Positions 16,336 through 22,806 of a stretch of DNA of 22,806 nucleotides are shown here, piece by piece (within the stretch, counting starts at the first letter, position 1; every line of letters starts with the position of its first letter). Origin of the DNA: Crocosphaera chwakensis CCY0110 (lineage in GTDB: Bacteria > Cyanobacteriota > Cyanobacteriia > Cyanobacteriales > Microcystaceae); assembly GCF_000169335.1 (NCBI RefSeq), contig NZ_AAXW01000070.1, forward strand, positions 1 to 22,806, written 5' to 3'. Under the pieces are notes generated by a model. That model was not told the origin of the DNA, did not search any database, and was given only the letters and a program-made list of their open reading frames with translations. The translations under genes and the position numbers were made by a program.

Positions 16336-16905
16336 TCATTGATTTAATAATGTGATTCTACTCAAGAAATTAGTTAAGTCTTGTAGTTCAACTTCACAGT
16401 CACATCTAATTGAGACTTCTAGTAGTTTTGATTGATCTGGAATGGTTCCTAAAAAAGTCATACTATAACCACTCTCAGAAACTATAATATAGCCAGGGAT
16501 TCTACTATTTTCATAAGAAAAATATGTTTTCAAGTCACCATGATAAATATCTAAAATTAGTTCCTTTAAACCTTCTGAGTGGTTATTTTCAATTAATCTA
16601 ATACTTTCGGAATAACGACCTGTATGATATTGGGCTATACCACCATTGGCTATACATTCAAGAAATTGGTAATCATTAGGATGAAGAATTTCTACAGAAC
16701 GGTCTTGTTTCAGCATAACTCTATAGTTTTCAGGAATATCAACACTTATTCCAAAACCTTCAAGGTTTAGTCTTCTATAAGTAGGAGAAGGAGATTCATA
16801 ATTGCCATCAATTTCACATAGCACCTCAGCAAAACTTGGTTGAGATAAAAAAGAGACCAATAAGCTAATAGAAGAAAATAAGGTAATAATTGATAAAAAT
16901 TTCAT
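16336..16905 (-). CDS. Exported hypothetical protein, 189 aa (paralogue of 16958-17578)
   Basis: Signal peptide about 1-26 ending SFA. The mature part has LEGFGISVDIPENYRVM and a C-terminal C-x-C then FLSRITLL. The upstream neighbour has the same pattern (LEDFGIKISNIPTNYRAM, then ITLL at the end), so the pair arose by duplication. No catalytic motif recognised. AAGG lies about 8 nt before ATG 16905. It is 62 bp upstream of the next gene, 52 bp downstream of its paralogue, and all share the minus strand. Confidence 0.7.
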   Translation of the reverse strand: MKFLSIITLFSSISLLVSFLSQPSFAEVLCEIDGNYESPSPTYRRLNLEGFGISVDIPENYRVMLKQDRSVEILHPNDYQFLECIANGGIAQYHTGRYSESIRLIENNHSEGLKELILDIYHGDLKTYFSYENSRIPGYIIVSESGYSMTFLGTIPDQSKLLEVSIRCDCEVELQDLTNFLSRITLLNQ

Positions 16906-16957
16906 AATAGCCTTACATTGATAATTTTCAAAATAGGAACACTAAAAAATTAGAAGG

Positions 16958-17578
16958 TTATGGAGTTTTAGAGAGTAAAGTTATATTAGGTAACATACAT
17001 TTCAAGACTTGTAACCCTGGCGCACCTGGATATATATGTATTCCTAATAGTTGCTTTCCTGGTATATCTATATAGTAAGCAGCACCATCACCTAGTTCAA
17101 TTAAGTATCCAGATCGTAAGTTTCCCAATGAATCTAATATTTTATGCTCTTTCATATAGCCAAGAGAATCTCTATTTTGATGAGCATGATTTAAAATTTC
17201 TTCTAAAGATGTTTGTTCAAAGAATATATAGATGTTAGGATAATCTCCTAGATAATCTGCACGGGAATCATTCGGTTTCTGAAGAACCTCGAATATATCT
17301 TGTCTGATAATATCAACTCTCTTTAATCCATTGAGACCACTCATTGCTCTATAGTTGGTTGGAATATTGCTAATTTTAATGCCAAAATCTTCCAAAACGA
17401 TAGTACGGTTAGTTGTAGCTGCTGGTGTTCCATAAAAGTTGGACAAATTACATTTATCTTTTCCATTTATCTTGACACTGTTAGGAAGAAATTGAGCAGA
17501 GGTTTGCTCAAAATAACCTAATGTAGTAGACAAAAAGGTTAATATAAACACTAGAAAATACAAATTGCACCGTTTCAT
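16958..17578 (-). CDS. Exported hypothetical protein, 206 aa (paralogue of 16336-16905)
   Basis: Signal peptide about 1-28 ending TSA. A Cys occurs soon after (CNLSNFYGTP) and another near the C-terminus (LKCMLPNITLL), positions comparable with Cys residues of the downstream paralogue, so a disulphide is possible. The shared motif is EDFGIKISNIPTNYRAM at about 73-89. No enzyme signature. GAGG lies about 14 nt upstream of ATG 17578. Only 22 bp separate it from the preceding gene, consistent with an operon. Confidence 0.7.
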   Translation of the reverse strand: MKRCNLYFLVFILTFLSTTLGYFEQTSAQFLPNSVKINGKDKCNLSNFYGTPAATTNRTIVLEDFGIKISNIPTNYRAMSGLNGLKRVDIIRQDIFEVLQKPNDSRADYLGDYPNIYIFFEQTSLEEILNHAHQNRDSLGYMKEHKILDSLGNLRSGYLIELGDGAAYYIDIPGKQLLGIHIYPGAPGLQVLKCMLPNITLLSKTP

Positions 17579-17600
17579 AACTTGTTCTTACCCTCATTAA

Positions 17601-18128
17601 TTAGTCTGGAAAATAATTTTTAAGTGGATCGTAGTCAAAAGGAAGCTTATTCCAGTTCCAATAAAAGTCCCAATCGCCTGGAAATTGTTCATCTTTGTAA
17701 TGAATTCGACTAAAACCATCTCGACGCATCGTCCAATCAGACCAAGTTGGCCCAGAAAACGAAACGAGGGCTACTTGTGGACAAAAGGGTGCAAGACGTT
17801 GAGCTATTTGTAGCATCACCCTTTCTCTTTCTCCAGAACCAAAGTCTCCTGAAAGGGCAGAAAAACCAATTGAATAGTTACCCTTATAATCTCTAGCGAC
17901 ATCTACAGAGGTTTTCTCGAAATGTTCACGAGTCGGTTGATATCGTCTTATTTGATTAAAGACTTCAGATGTAATGGTACGACATTCATCGGAAAGCACT
18001 TCTATTGATAAATTTCTTTGAGCTAAAGAAGGAGACACATCAATGATAATTGGCAGGGTTATCAAAGCGGTACTTAGAAACTGTTTGAATGACAAAAATA
18101 GAAATTTATGTCTAAAGAAATTCTTCAT
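17601..18128 (-). CDS. Exported hypothetical protein, 175 aa
   Basis: Signal peptide about 1-36 ending SLA, with an unusually long basic/aromatic n-region. The mature protein has two Cys (DECRTI and PFCPQ) and an aromatic C-terminus rich in Trp, Tyr and Phe (GDWDFYWNWNKLPFDYDPL). No family recognised. It begins 11 bp after the preceding gene's stop, the tightest spacing of the run, supporting co-transcription. Likely periplasmic or secreted. Confidence 0.7.
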   Translation of the reverse strand: MKNFFRHKFLFLSFKQFLSTALITLPIIIDVSPSLAQRNLSIEVLSDECRTITSEVFNQIRRYQPTREHFEKTSVDVARDYKGNYSIGFSALSGDFGSGERERVMLQIAQRLAPFCPQVALVSFSGPTWSDWTMRRDGFSRIHYKDEQFPGDWDFYWNWNKLPFDYDPLKNYFPD

Positions 18129-18139
18129 TTTTTAAATTC

Positions 18140-18847
18140 TTAAAGGTGGGTATCTATAACGATTTTGTGTCCGTAATCAACTCTAACTGTTAATTTCACT
18201 TGGGTTTTTGAATTCCAAAAATCAATATAACAACCAGACCATCCATTTCCACAAGTTAAACAGGGGGCATTACTCTCACAGATGTTTTGATTGCTTGCTG
18301 AAACAGCTGTTTCCTCTTGCGTGACTATCCTAAAACCATTGGTATATAAAAGTTGTTTAGCTTGTGATAAATTCATTCCTGCCTTCAGGTAATTAGGACT
18401 TAAGTTATTGCAAAGATACCTATTAAGAAGCGTGCTATGGTAAGGATTCAAAACATAATAGTCAAACTGGTCAGGTGGTACATTTAGCTCATTAACAAAT
18501 TCTCCTTCGTAATAAGTTTTAAAAGCCTTTGCCTGAATAACTTTAACTTGTTTATTAGTAAATTTTTTGGACTGACAACTATCTATTCTTTTCCCTTTGA
18601 CAGCTAAATATTGTTGTTTTTTGTCTGAATCATAGAAAAAGTAAGCAAACTCCGAAGTAACGGAATTGTCAGTTTTTTGAAGACTATTTTTGTTGATTTC
18701 TATCCTCACATTAGGATGACCAACACTAATCCATTGAGACCCTAAATAACTATTCGTTTGAGCCGATAGCTCCATAGCACTAGAGCTAGACAGGACAGCA
18801 GCAATTGTTAACGACAGAAAAGAGCGCATGAGATAATTTCTCTCCAT
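18140..18847 (-). CDS. Exported hypothetical protein with PASTA-like segment, 229-235 aa
   Basis: Signal peptide ending near LSA. ATG 18829 (M7) is the better start, because GGAGAG lies upstream of it; ATG 18847 has none. The N-terminal part includes a beta-rich stretch (SEFAYFFYDSDKKQQYLAV). Near residues 155-172, KAGMNLSQAKQLLYTNGF resembles the A-x3-L-x3-G pattern of PASTA-like domains, and is followed by a Cys-rich segment (CESNAPCLTCGNGWSGC). The gene at 19113-19589 has a similar order of PASTA-like segment then a Cys-containing beta region. First gene of the closely packed run. Confidence 0.7.
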   Translation of the reverse strand: MERNYLMRSFLSLTIAAVLSSSSAMELSAQTNSYLGSQWISVGHPNVRIEINKNSLQKTDNSVTSEFAYFFYDSDKKQQYLAVKGKRIDSCQSKKFTNKQVKVIQAKAFKTYYEGEFVNELNVPPDQFDYYVLNPYHSTLLNRYLCNNLSPNYLKAGMNLSQAKQLLYTNGFRIVTQEETAVSASNQNICESNAPCLTCGNGWSGCYIDFWNSKTQVKLTVRVDYGHKIVIDTHL

Positions 18848-19112
18848 TTTTATTGAATAAAAAGAGTATGATTACTAAGGATTGCGATTAGGGGAAAAAC
18901 TAGCGAAGCTGTCACCAGGGGCAATCTAGCTTGAAACTCTTACTGTGTAAGGATTTCGAGTTGCCAAAATTGAGCGATCGCAAAAGTAAGAATATTGCAG
19001 TCTTTGACTAATCTCTGCAAAATCCAGATTTTCTAATCAAGTAACTTAATAGCTGAAACATAGTCAATGCAAGGATTCTGGCGATTCTTGTTTAAGATAG
19101 AATTTGATTACC
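18848..19112. other. 265-bp intergenic with a HIP1 site and a small hairpin
   Basis: Contains GCGATCGC at 18974-18981 and the short palindrome CTTACTGTGTAAG around 18939, enclosed by AACTC and GAGTT. No gene is visible. The promoter of the 18847 gene should be near 18850-18900 on the minus strand, but no clear -10/-35 pair stands out. Confidence 0.35.
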
Positions 19113-19589
19113 TTAAACACTAAAACCTGCAAAATTATCTAGATTGCCCCTCATGTCACGCTCCCTAGTTTTCCCCCGATTAGTAATTGATTTAGAATAA
19201 ACTTGCCACTGTTCAACGCCAGGGCCTTGGTCTAGTTGCTCATCTACTTGACCGATGGTTTTTACTTCTAAGTAATTCCCATAAACATCAACAAACTCAA
19301 AAAGACACGGAGCTAGTCCTGTGCCAGAGCAACTTGATACTTCCCAAAATCCTTTCTCTAGTAACCATTTCCCGTTACCATATTCTGTCCATAGAGGTCG
19401 TGGAGTGGTACTTCTGAAAGAATACTCTGTGACATGAGGTTGCCAACCATGAGATATTAGCTTTTCACGCGCTTTTTCATATTCAAGTCCATATAAATTG
19501 GGAATTGGAGCATGATGTTGAGCAATTGCTGGCACACAAGTTAGGGTCAATGTAGAAATTCCGAGTGCTATTGCTTGAAGATTTTTCAT
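19113..19589 (-). CDS. Exported hypothetical protein with PASTA-like segment, 158 aa
   Basis: Signal peptide about 1-23 ending AIA. IPNLYGLEYEKAREKLISHG (29-48) followed by WQPHV looks like a PASTA-type motif, in which proline, A-x3-L and Gly-Trp recur. Then comes a Cys pair (SSCSGTGLAPCLFEF) and a beta-rich part, ending in a basic tail (GKTRERDMRGN). Similar in plan to the 18140-18847 protein. It is separated from it by 265 bp, so it has its own promoter or is a loosely linked member of the cluster. Role unknown. Confidence 0.7.
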   Translation of the reverse strand: MKNLQAIALGISTLTLTCVPAIAQHHAPIPNLYGLEYEKAREKLISHGWQPHVTEYSFRSTTPRPLWTEYGNGKWLLEKGFWEVSSCSGTGLAPCLFEFVDVYGNYLEVKTIGQVDEQLDQGPGVEQWQVYSKSITNRGKTRERDMRGNLDNFAGFSV

Positions 19590-19693
19590 TTCAAAATCCC
19601 GTCGCTGATATTGACTGAAAAGTTAGTCTAGTAATAACTTTCCCAAAACAACACTAGAAATCTTCATCACGTAGCCCAATTTGCTCAACCCCC

Positions 19694-19903
19694 TTAACGG
19701 CCTACCTTCTTAGATTCACCTTTTTGAGATGAGGCTTTCTCTTGAAGCAAACTCACTCCTTCAAGAGAATCAGTATTTAACACCCTTTCTGTTAATTTCG
19801 CTAACACAGCTTGACGAATTTGCTCATTATCTGGCAGTATATCTAGAATTTGCTGAACGTATTTCTCTACTTTGTCTTCATTACTATTATCTACCCAAAC
19901 CAT
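19694..19903 (-). CDS. Small acidic/helical hypothetical protein, 69 aa
   Basis: Predicted mostly helical (VEKYVQQILDILPDNEQIRQ, then AVLAKLTERVL), with a Lys/Ser-rich tail. No signal peptide, no recognised domain. The ribosome site GGAGG lies upstream of ATG 19903, and sits in the loop of a 6-bp hairpin GATGGG/CCCATC (19906-19911 and 19919-19924). The layout would allow translational control. It is minus-strand and 104 bp upstream of the exported-protein gene ending its 5' side at 19589. Could be an orphan regulator or small antitoxin-like protein; not recognised. Confidence 0.5.
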   Translation of the reverse strand: MVWVDNSNEDKVEKYVQQILDILPDNEQIRQAVLAKLTERVLNTDSLEGVSLLQEKASSQKGESKKVGR

Positions 19904-20319
19904 CCGATGGGTTTCCTCCCCATCAGGACGAGTAACAGGGTAAACGCATCAAAAATGCGTGCAAAATTGAGTTATAATGTGTTTAAGGTTTCAAATTACC
20001 TGGTAATTTGAAAAACCTTCACAAAAACTTCTACAGAAGAAAAAAGGCTTGTTAATGCAAGCATTTAGTATGAAAATAAACAGCCTTTTATTGACCTCTT
20101 ACTGAGATCGTTTTTAGAAGTTCTTTAGACAAGCGATCTGGCTTCGCCAGATCCGCTTTGCGGTGCGCTACTATTAGATACCTAAAACTTTAGCCAAATA
20201 TTTATTATCCCAAGCAGCTTTGAGTCGTTTATTCTTCTTTTCGTGGTTCATTCTCTGATGAATTAGAGGATCAAGCAATAGTAAGGGAAGAAGAGAATAA
20301 CCGTGACCATTCACAAGAG
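19904..20319. other. 416-bp palindrome-rich intergenic region; possible small RNA
   Basis: Several structures follow one another: ACGCAT/ATGCGT (19944-19949 and 19955-19960); a TATAAT at 19973-19978; a 21-bp palindrome centred on 20001 (TCAAATTACC-T-GGTAATTTGA, 19991-20011) extended by AAGGTT and AACCTT; AAAAGGCT/AGCCTTTT (20042-20049 and 20082-20089); and GATCTGGC-TTC-GCCAGATC (20135-20153), a form of dispersed cyanobacterial palindrome. No gene is convincing. A short plus-strand RNA from about 19985 to 20090 would fit the -10 box and the AGCCTTTT end, but this is speculative. Confidence 0.4.
20135..20153. repeat. Dispersed palindrome GATCTGGC-TTC-GCCAGATC
   Basis: Perfect 8-bp arms with a 3-bp centre, followed by GCTTTGCGGTGCGCT. 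This resembles the short interspersed palindromes common in cyanobacterial genomes. Confidence 0.6.
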
Positions 20320-21054
20320 TTGACCTTCCCAAGTAATGAACAATTACAAGAGTTTTTCAGAGAAGAACGGGGTAATATGGTACAAATTGATTATATTTTG
20401 CATCATTTCTTTGATATTAGTCCAGAAACTCCCCAAGAAACCATTAAAGATAAGCTCAAAAAGCAACTCAAAATAGGTTCACAACAACATAAGTGGTCAC
20501 AGGTTCCCGACGCACCTGATTGTTGGACTTTTACTCTCTCAGATTTTGCTGAATTTGCTCCTTCTACTCAAGAGAATCCTTTATTTCCTAATTTAAAAAG
20601 TGAAGTCTTACCCACTAAAAAAGTAGCAGAATTATTATCAATTCAACCTGAAAGAATTTATGAAATAAGGAATCTTTATTCTGATGACTTTATTAAAGGC
20701 ACTGATTATTTTCAGAATAATAAGGGTCATTACTTATGGAGCCAAAAAGGAGTGGAAAAACTATCCGGCTTTAACAATAAATTAGGGTCAAAAAAAACAC
20801 AAAACTCATCAACCCCGAAAGATAACTCATCGAATTTGAAGTCATCTCCACCCCAAATGCTACCCTCATATCACGGGTTAGCTACGGAAAAAGCTATCAA
20901 AAAGCTGTTTCAATCCTCCCCTGGTAGAGAATGGACAATTAGCCAAGAGTCCTTTGTTAGAGATAAAATTACTAAAGGTTTATCAAAAGGACATCTAGAC
21001 GGACTCTGGAGAAGAGTTCCTAGAAAAGTTGGGGTTTATAGTTCTCAAAACTAA
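20320..21054 (+). CDS. Predicted DNA-binding protein with winged-helix-like parts, 244 aa
   Basis: No named family. The first 80 residues (EQLQEFFREERGNMVQIDYI and onward) read like a small winged helix, then an excisionase/MerR-like helix-turn-helix is suggested by LPTKKVAELLSIQPERIYEI, a Ser/Asn/Pro-rich linker follows (about 155-190), and a basic C-terminal part ends WRRVPRKVGVYSSQN. The start is uncertain: TTG 20320 opens the frame as given, the frame is open upstream to 20224 without an ATG, and ATG 20377 (MVQIDYI) is an alternative. The missing standard start may mean the 5' end is truncated. It lies next to the split small gene and could be a plasmid maintenance or regulatory protein. 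Confidence 0.6.
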   Translation: MTFPSNEQLQEFFREERGNMVQIDYILHHFFDISPETPQETIKDKLKKQLKIGSQQHKWSQVPDAPDCWTFTLSDFAEFAPSTQENPLFPNLKSEVLPTKKVAELLSIQPERIYEIRNLYSDDFIKGTDYFQNNKGHYLWSQKGVEKLSGFNNKLGSKKTQNSSTPKDNSSNLKSSPPQMLPSYHGLATEKAIKKLFQSSPGREWTISQESFVRDKITKGLSKGHLDGLWRRVPRKVGVYSSQN

Positions 21055-21082
21055 TTAAATTGTTTACTATAATAAGTAATGA

Positions 21083-21109
21083 GCTTTAGCTAAAAGCCTA
21101 CTTTTTTTT
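21083..21109 (+). terminator. Weak rho-independent terminator after the DNA-binding gene
   Basis: GCTTT-AGCTA-AAAGC (21083-21097) followed by CCTAC and eight T residues. The stem is only 5 bp. It lies 29 bp after the stop at 21054 and directly before the start of the split small gene. Confidence 0.4.
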
Positions 21110-21421
21110 ATGACTAATGTAATTTATACTGACATAATGTCTAACTCAAATTCTCCCCTTTCCCCCCTTATCCAAAAATTTATCAATATTTTAGAAAATA
21201 GGAATCAAAATCAATCAATTGTTGGTCGCTCACCAATAGAACCAATAGAAATGAAACTATTTTGGGATGATCTGCCGAATCTAGAAGATTACTACAAATA
21301 TCAAAGAGAGCTTATTAGTTCAGAGAAAAGTACAATTGTTTTTCAATTTATAAGAGGTCAAGAAGAAGTTACAGCCGAGTTGGTAGCAGAAAATACCGAT
21401 GTAAATTTAAACGATGAGTAA
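21110..21421 (+). pseudogene. 3'-truncated copy of the small winged-helix-like hypothetical gene
   Basis: Carries what looks like the native 5' end: ATG 21110 or, more likely from the shape of the protein, ATG 21137 (MSNSNSPLSPLIQKFINILE). It matches the left copy up to NLND, then the similarity ends at 21416 and a stop follows two codons later (TGA/TAA region, frame end 21421). The C-terminal helix and hydrophobic segment present in the left copy are missing. Together the two copies make one complete gene. Confidence 0.75.
21166..21416 (+). repeat. Right copy of 251-bp direct repeat
   Basis: Partner of 6450-6700, same orientation, 98.8% identical (differences at 21176, 21277 and 21291). The end at 21416/21417 is the right junction of the 14.7-kb unit; to its right lies a minus-strand operon whose second gene is cut. 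Confidence 0.95.
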
Positions 21422-21617
21422 AGATTGCTTTTTTTAGCTCTTGCTTTGGGTCAGCAGAAATTCCTAATATTTCTTGAAAAACTTCACTTCGAGATGGTGG
21501 TAAATAAGAGACAAGCTCCTGAAAGTTTTGTTGATTAGCTTCTTGATTAGAAGCTAAAATCATTCCTGTTTCTAACCATTGCTCAAATTTCGTTTCTAGA
21601 AAGAAACTAACTATCAT
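21369..21617 (-). pseudogene. Second gene of a minus-strand pair, 3' end replaced at the element junction
   Basis: Start ATG 21617-21615 overlaps the stop of the upstream gene by one base (TAATG) and has GAGGAAAA just upstream, a standard coupled arrangement. The protein begins MIVSFFLETKFEQWLETG and is native to about residue 67 (LKKAIFT). The remaining residues (HRLNLHRYFLLPTRL) are antisense of the 251-bp repeat, so the true C-terminus is lost. An in-frame start at 21674 also exists but is less likely. Function unknown. Confidence 0.6.
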
Positions 21618-22072
21618 TAATTTTCCTCGAAGTCTTTTGATTGTTGCTCCGAATTCATAACTAACTGAACACATTTTATATTTTTAAGTTCTCCAATGTA
21701 AAGGTTTCCCTTTTCTCTTATTTTATTAAATAAGTTTTCGGCTTCGCTGTACTGTAGTTGTCTGTCAATACTTTCTAAAGATTTTTCTTGAGACAGTTGA
21801 TAACTATAACCAGTAACTTTTTGACTTTCTAATCTAACTAATTTGATAATTTCATAGTCAATAAAAGTGCGATTTCTAAGATAAATCTCAGTGGGCTTGA
21901 TTGCTTCTTCGATTGCTTCAGAAAACTTTAGTAATTCTGACAGCACTTTACGTTCATTTAAGGCTTGCCCTTTTTCTAAAAAAGTTGGGTTTTTAGGACA
22001 ATCCCCAAATCCAGCCCATCCTGCTCGGTTCGCCATTTCTGCTATTAAATAATGGTTAAATCGAATGTACAT
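21617..22072 (-). CDS. Hypothetical protein, 151 aa
   Basis: No family recognised. The protein is soluble-looking, with helices (LNERKVLSELLKFSEAIEEA) and a charged C-terminus (NSEQQSKDFEEN). ATG 22072 has AAGGAA about 10 nt upstream. It is translationally coupled to the following truncated gene by a one-base overlap. No signal peptide. It lies outside the plasmid-like unit, beside the lexA-like gene but with 241 bp between; that gap holds no gene. Confidence 0.65.
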   Translation of the reverse strand: MYIRFNHYLIAEMANRAGWAGFGDCPKNPTFLEKGQALNERKVLSELLKFSEAIEEAIKPTEIYLRNRTFIDYEIIKLVRLESQKVTGYSYQLSQEKSLESIDRQLQYSEAENLFNKIREKGNLYIGELKNIKCVQLVMNSEQQSKDFEEN

Positions 22073-22313
22073 ATTGACTTGGTTCCTTCGTAATTTACTT
22101 AAATTTTAACAGTAATGTCGAGAAAAAATGATCTATGAAACCATTATTCTCTTTGTTTGCTATTAATCTCAGATGTACTCAGGCGTTCCTCAACACTTTA
22201 ATCTCCTCAATTACGGATAAGGGATAAACATAGAGAAGATTTTATATTTAAAAACTGTTTTATTTTTAACATTTTTGTTTATTTTTAAAACTTGATTGTA
22301 CTATGAAACCTTA

Positions 22314-22806
22314 CTAATTATCTCTCCATATTCCTACAACAACCCCTTGTATTTTTACAGTCTTTCTCGGAATTTTCAAGATCGTTTCTTGATCGAAAGA
22401 AATTAAAGTTACCTCAGAAAAATCTAATGTGTATCTTCCTAATCTGACACCATAACCTTCGACATTAGCAGCGACTATTTCCCCGTTTTTTACCGTTTCT
22501 CCTGGAGCTAAACGACGGATAATGGCTATGTCTTCATGGGCGATCGCTTCATCTACTAAACTATTCCCTTCTATCCGTAAAGCGTAGTATTCATTTTGGT
22601 TGACAAGGTAGGGAAGTTCTAAGATTGATTGTTCATCGGTGAAAGGTTCGACTAAACCACCAGCAGCTATAGCCCCTTTGATAACAATCCCTGGTTTCTT
22701 AACTTTTAGGGGTTTGATGGTTCTTGCTTTCCCTTCAATCCATGTCACATAACCTTTGTTTCGCAACCGTTGTAAACGGGATTGAACAGGGGCTGGCGAA
22801 CGTAAA
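22314..22806 (-). CDS. lexA: LexA-family transcription factor, partial (N-terminus beyond window)
   Basis: The frame runs off the right edge: visible residues start LRSPAPVQSRLQRLRNKGYV, the end of the LexA winged helix, then the S24-type domain. The cleavage dipeptide Ala-Gly is present in GAIAAGGLVEPF, and the Ser of the catalytic pair in EGNSLVDEA. The catalytic Lys, expected in the E. coli TVKRL position, is not there: the aligned segment reads GYGVRLGRYTL, with Gly at that place. Self-cleavage is therefore doubtful. LexA proteins reported not to behave as classical SOS repressors are known in cyanobacteria such as Synechocystis. A start at TTG 22766 is an artefact of the truncation. The call as LexA family is firm. 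Confidence 0.88.
   Translation of the reverse strand, partial: LRSPAPVQSRLQRLRNKGYVTWIEGKARTIKPLKVKKPGIVIKGAIAAGGLVEPFTDEQSILELPYLVNQNEYYALRIEGNSLVDEAIAHEDIAIIRRLAPGETVKNGEIVAANVEGYGVRLGRYTLDFSEVTLISFDQETILKIPRKTVKIQGVVVGIWRDN

Noticed and set aside
20174..20345. Minus-strand frame ending KYLAKVLGI, antisense to the 5' side of the DNA-binding gene
   Set aside because: Reads somewhat like a protein tail but has no start or family; overlaps the more plausible plus-strand gene. Could be a gene remnant, not supported enough to call.
6450..21416. Plasmid partition or toxin-antitoxin genes in the 14.7-kb unit
   Set aside because: No ParA-type ATPase, ParB-like protein or recognisable toxin pair was found; the 69-aa gene and the Xre gene are not enough.
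22170..22195. Cyanobacterial LexA box near TGTACTCAGGCGTTC
   Set aside because: Only the first half-site fits the expected pattern; the second half does not match.
1..22806. tRNA or rRNA genes
   Set aside because: No cloverleaf or rRNA-like sequence was noticed on either strand.

Overview
The window looks like low-GC cyanobacterial DNA. It is AT-rich, carries scattered copies of the HIP1 octamer GCGATCGC (for example near 8120, 9359, 10253, 13505, 13867, 18974 and 22540), encodes a CyRepA1-type plasmid replication protein, has long cyanobacterial-style CRISPR repeats, and ends in a LexA of cyanobacterial character. I recognise the families by eye; no database search was run.

Layout. The left flank (1-6449) holds the tail of an unrecognised gene, a 1400-residue bacterial SNF2-family ATPase and an IS4-family (Tn5/IS50-like) transposase. 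The right flank (21417-22806) holds a truncated two-gene minus-strand operon and the lexA-like gene, which runs off the window. Between them is a 14,716-bp unit bounded by two direct repeats of 251 bp (6450-6700 and 21166-21416, 3 differences). The left copy belongs to a gene that has lost its 5' end, the right copy to the same gene without its 3' end. Joining the repeats would rebuild one intact small gene on a 14.7-kb circle that carries the replication gene. I therefore read the middle as an integrated or co-assembled plasmid with terminal redundancy.

Inside the unit, in order: a basic hypothetical protein; the CyRepA1 replication gene, preceded by a structured leader with a possible 38-codon ORF overlapping the rep start, and by an Xre-type regulator; a gene with two GIY-YIG-like domains split by a frameshift in an A9 run; two cas-less CRISPR arrays (2 repeats and 6 repeats); an IS1-family element with an A8 frameshift site; a minus-strand run of six genes for small exported proteins of unknown function; a 69-residue hypothetical gene; a palindrome-rich intergenic stretch; and a predicted DNA-binding protein beside the split small gene.

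How the parts may work together. The Xre protein, the leader ORF and rep appear to form one replication-control transcript. Both CRISPR arrays read best from the minus strand and share the repeat 3' end, so they would need Cas proteins from elsewhere in the genome. The exported-protein cluster is the main cargo, and its last gene has had its 3' end altered by the IS1 insertion.
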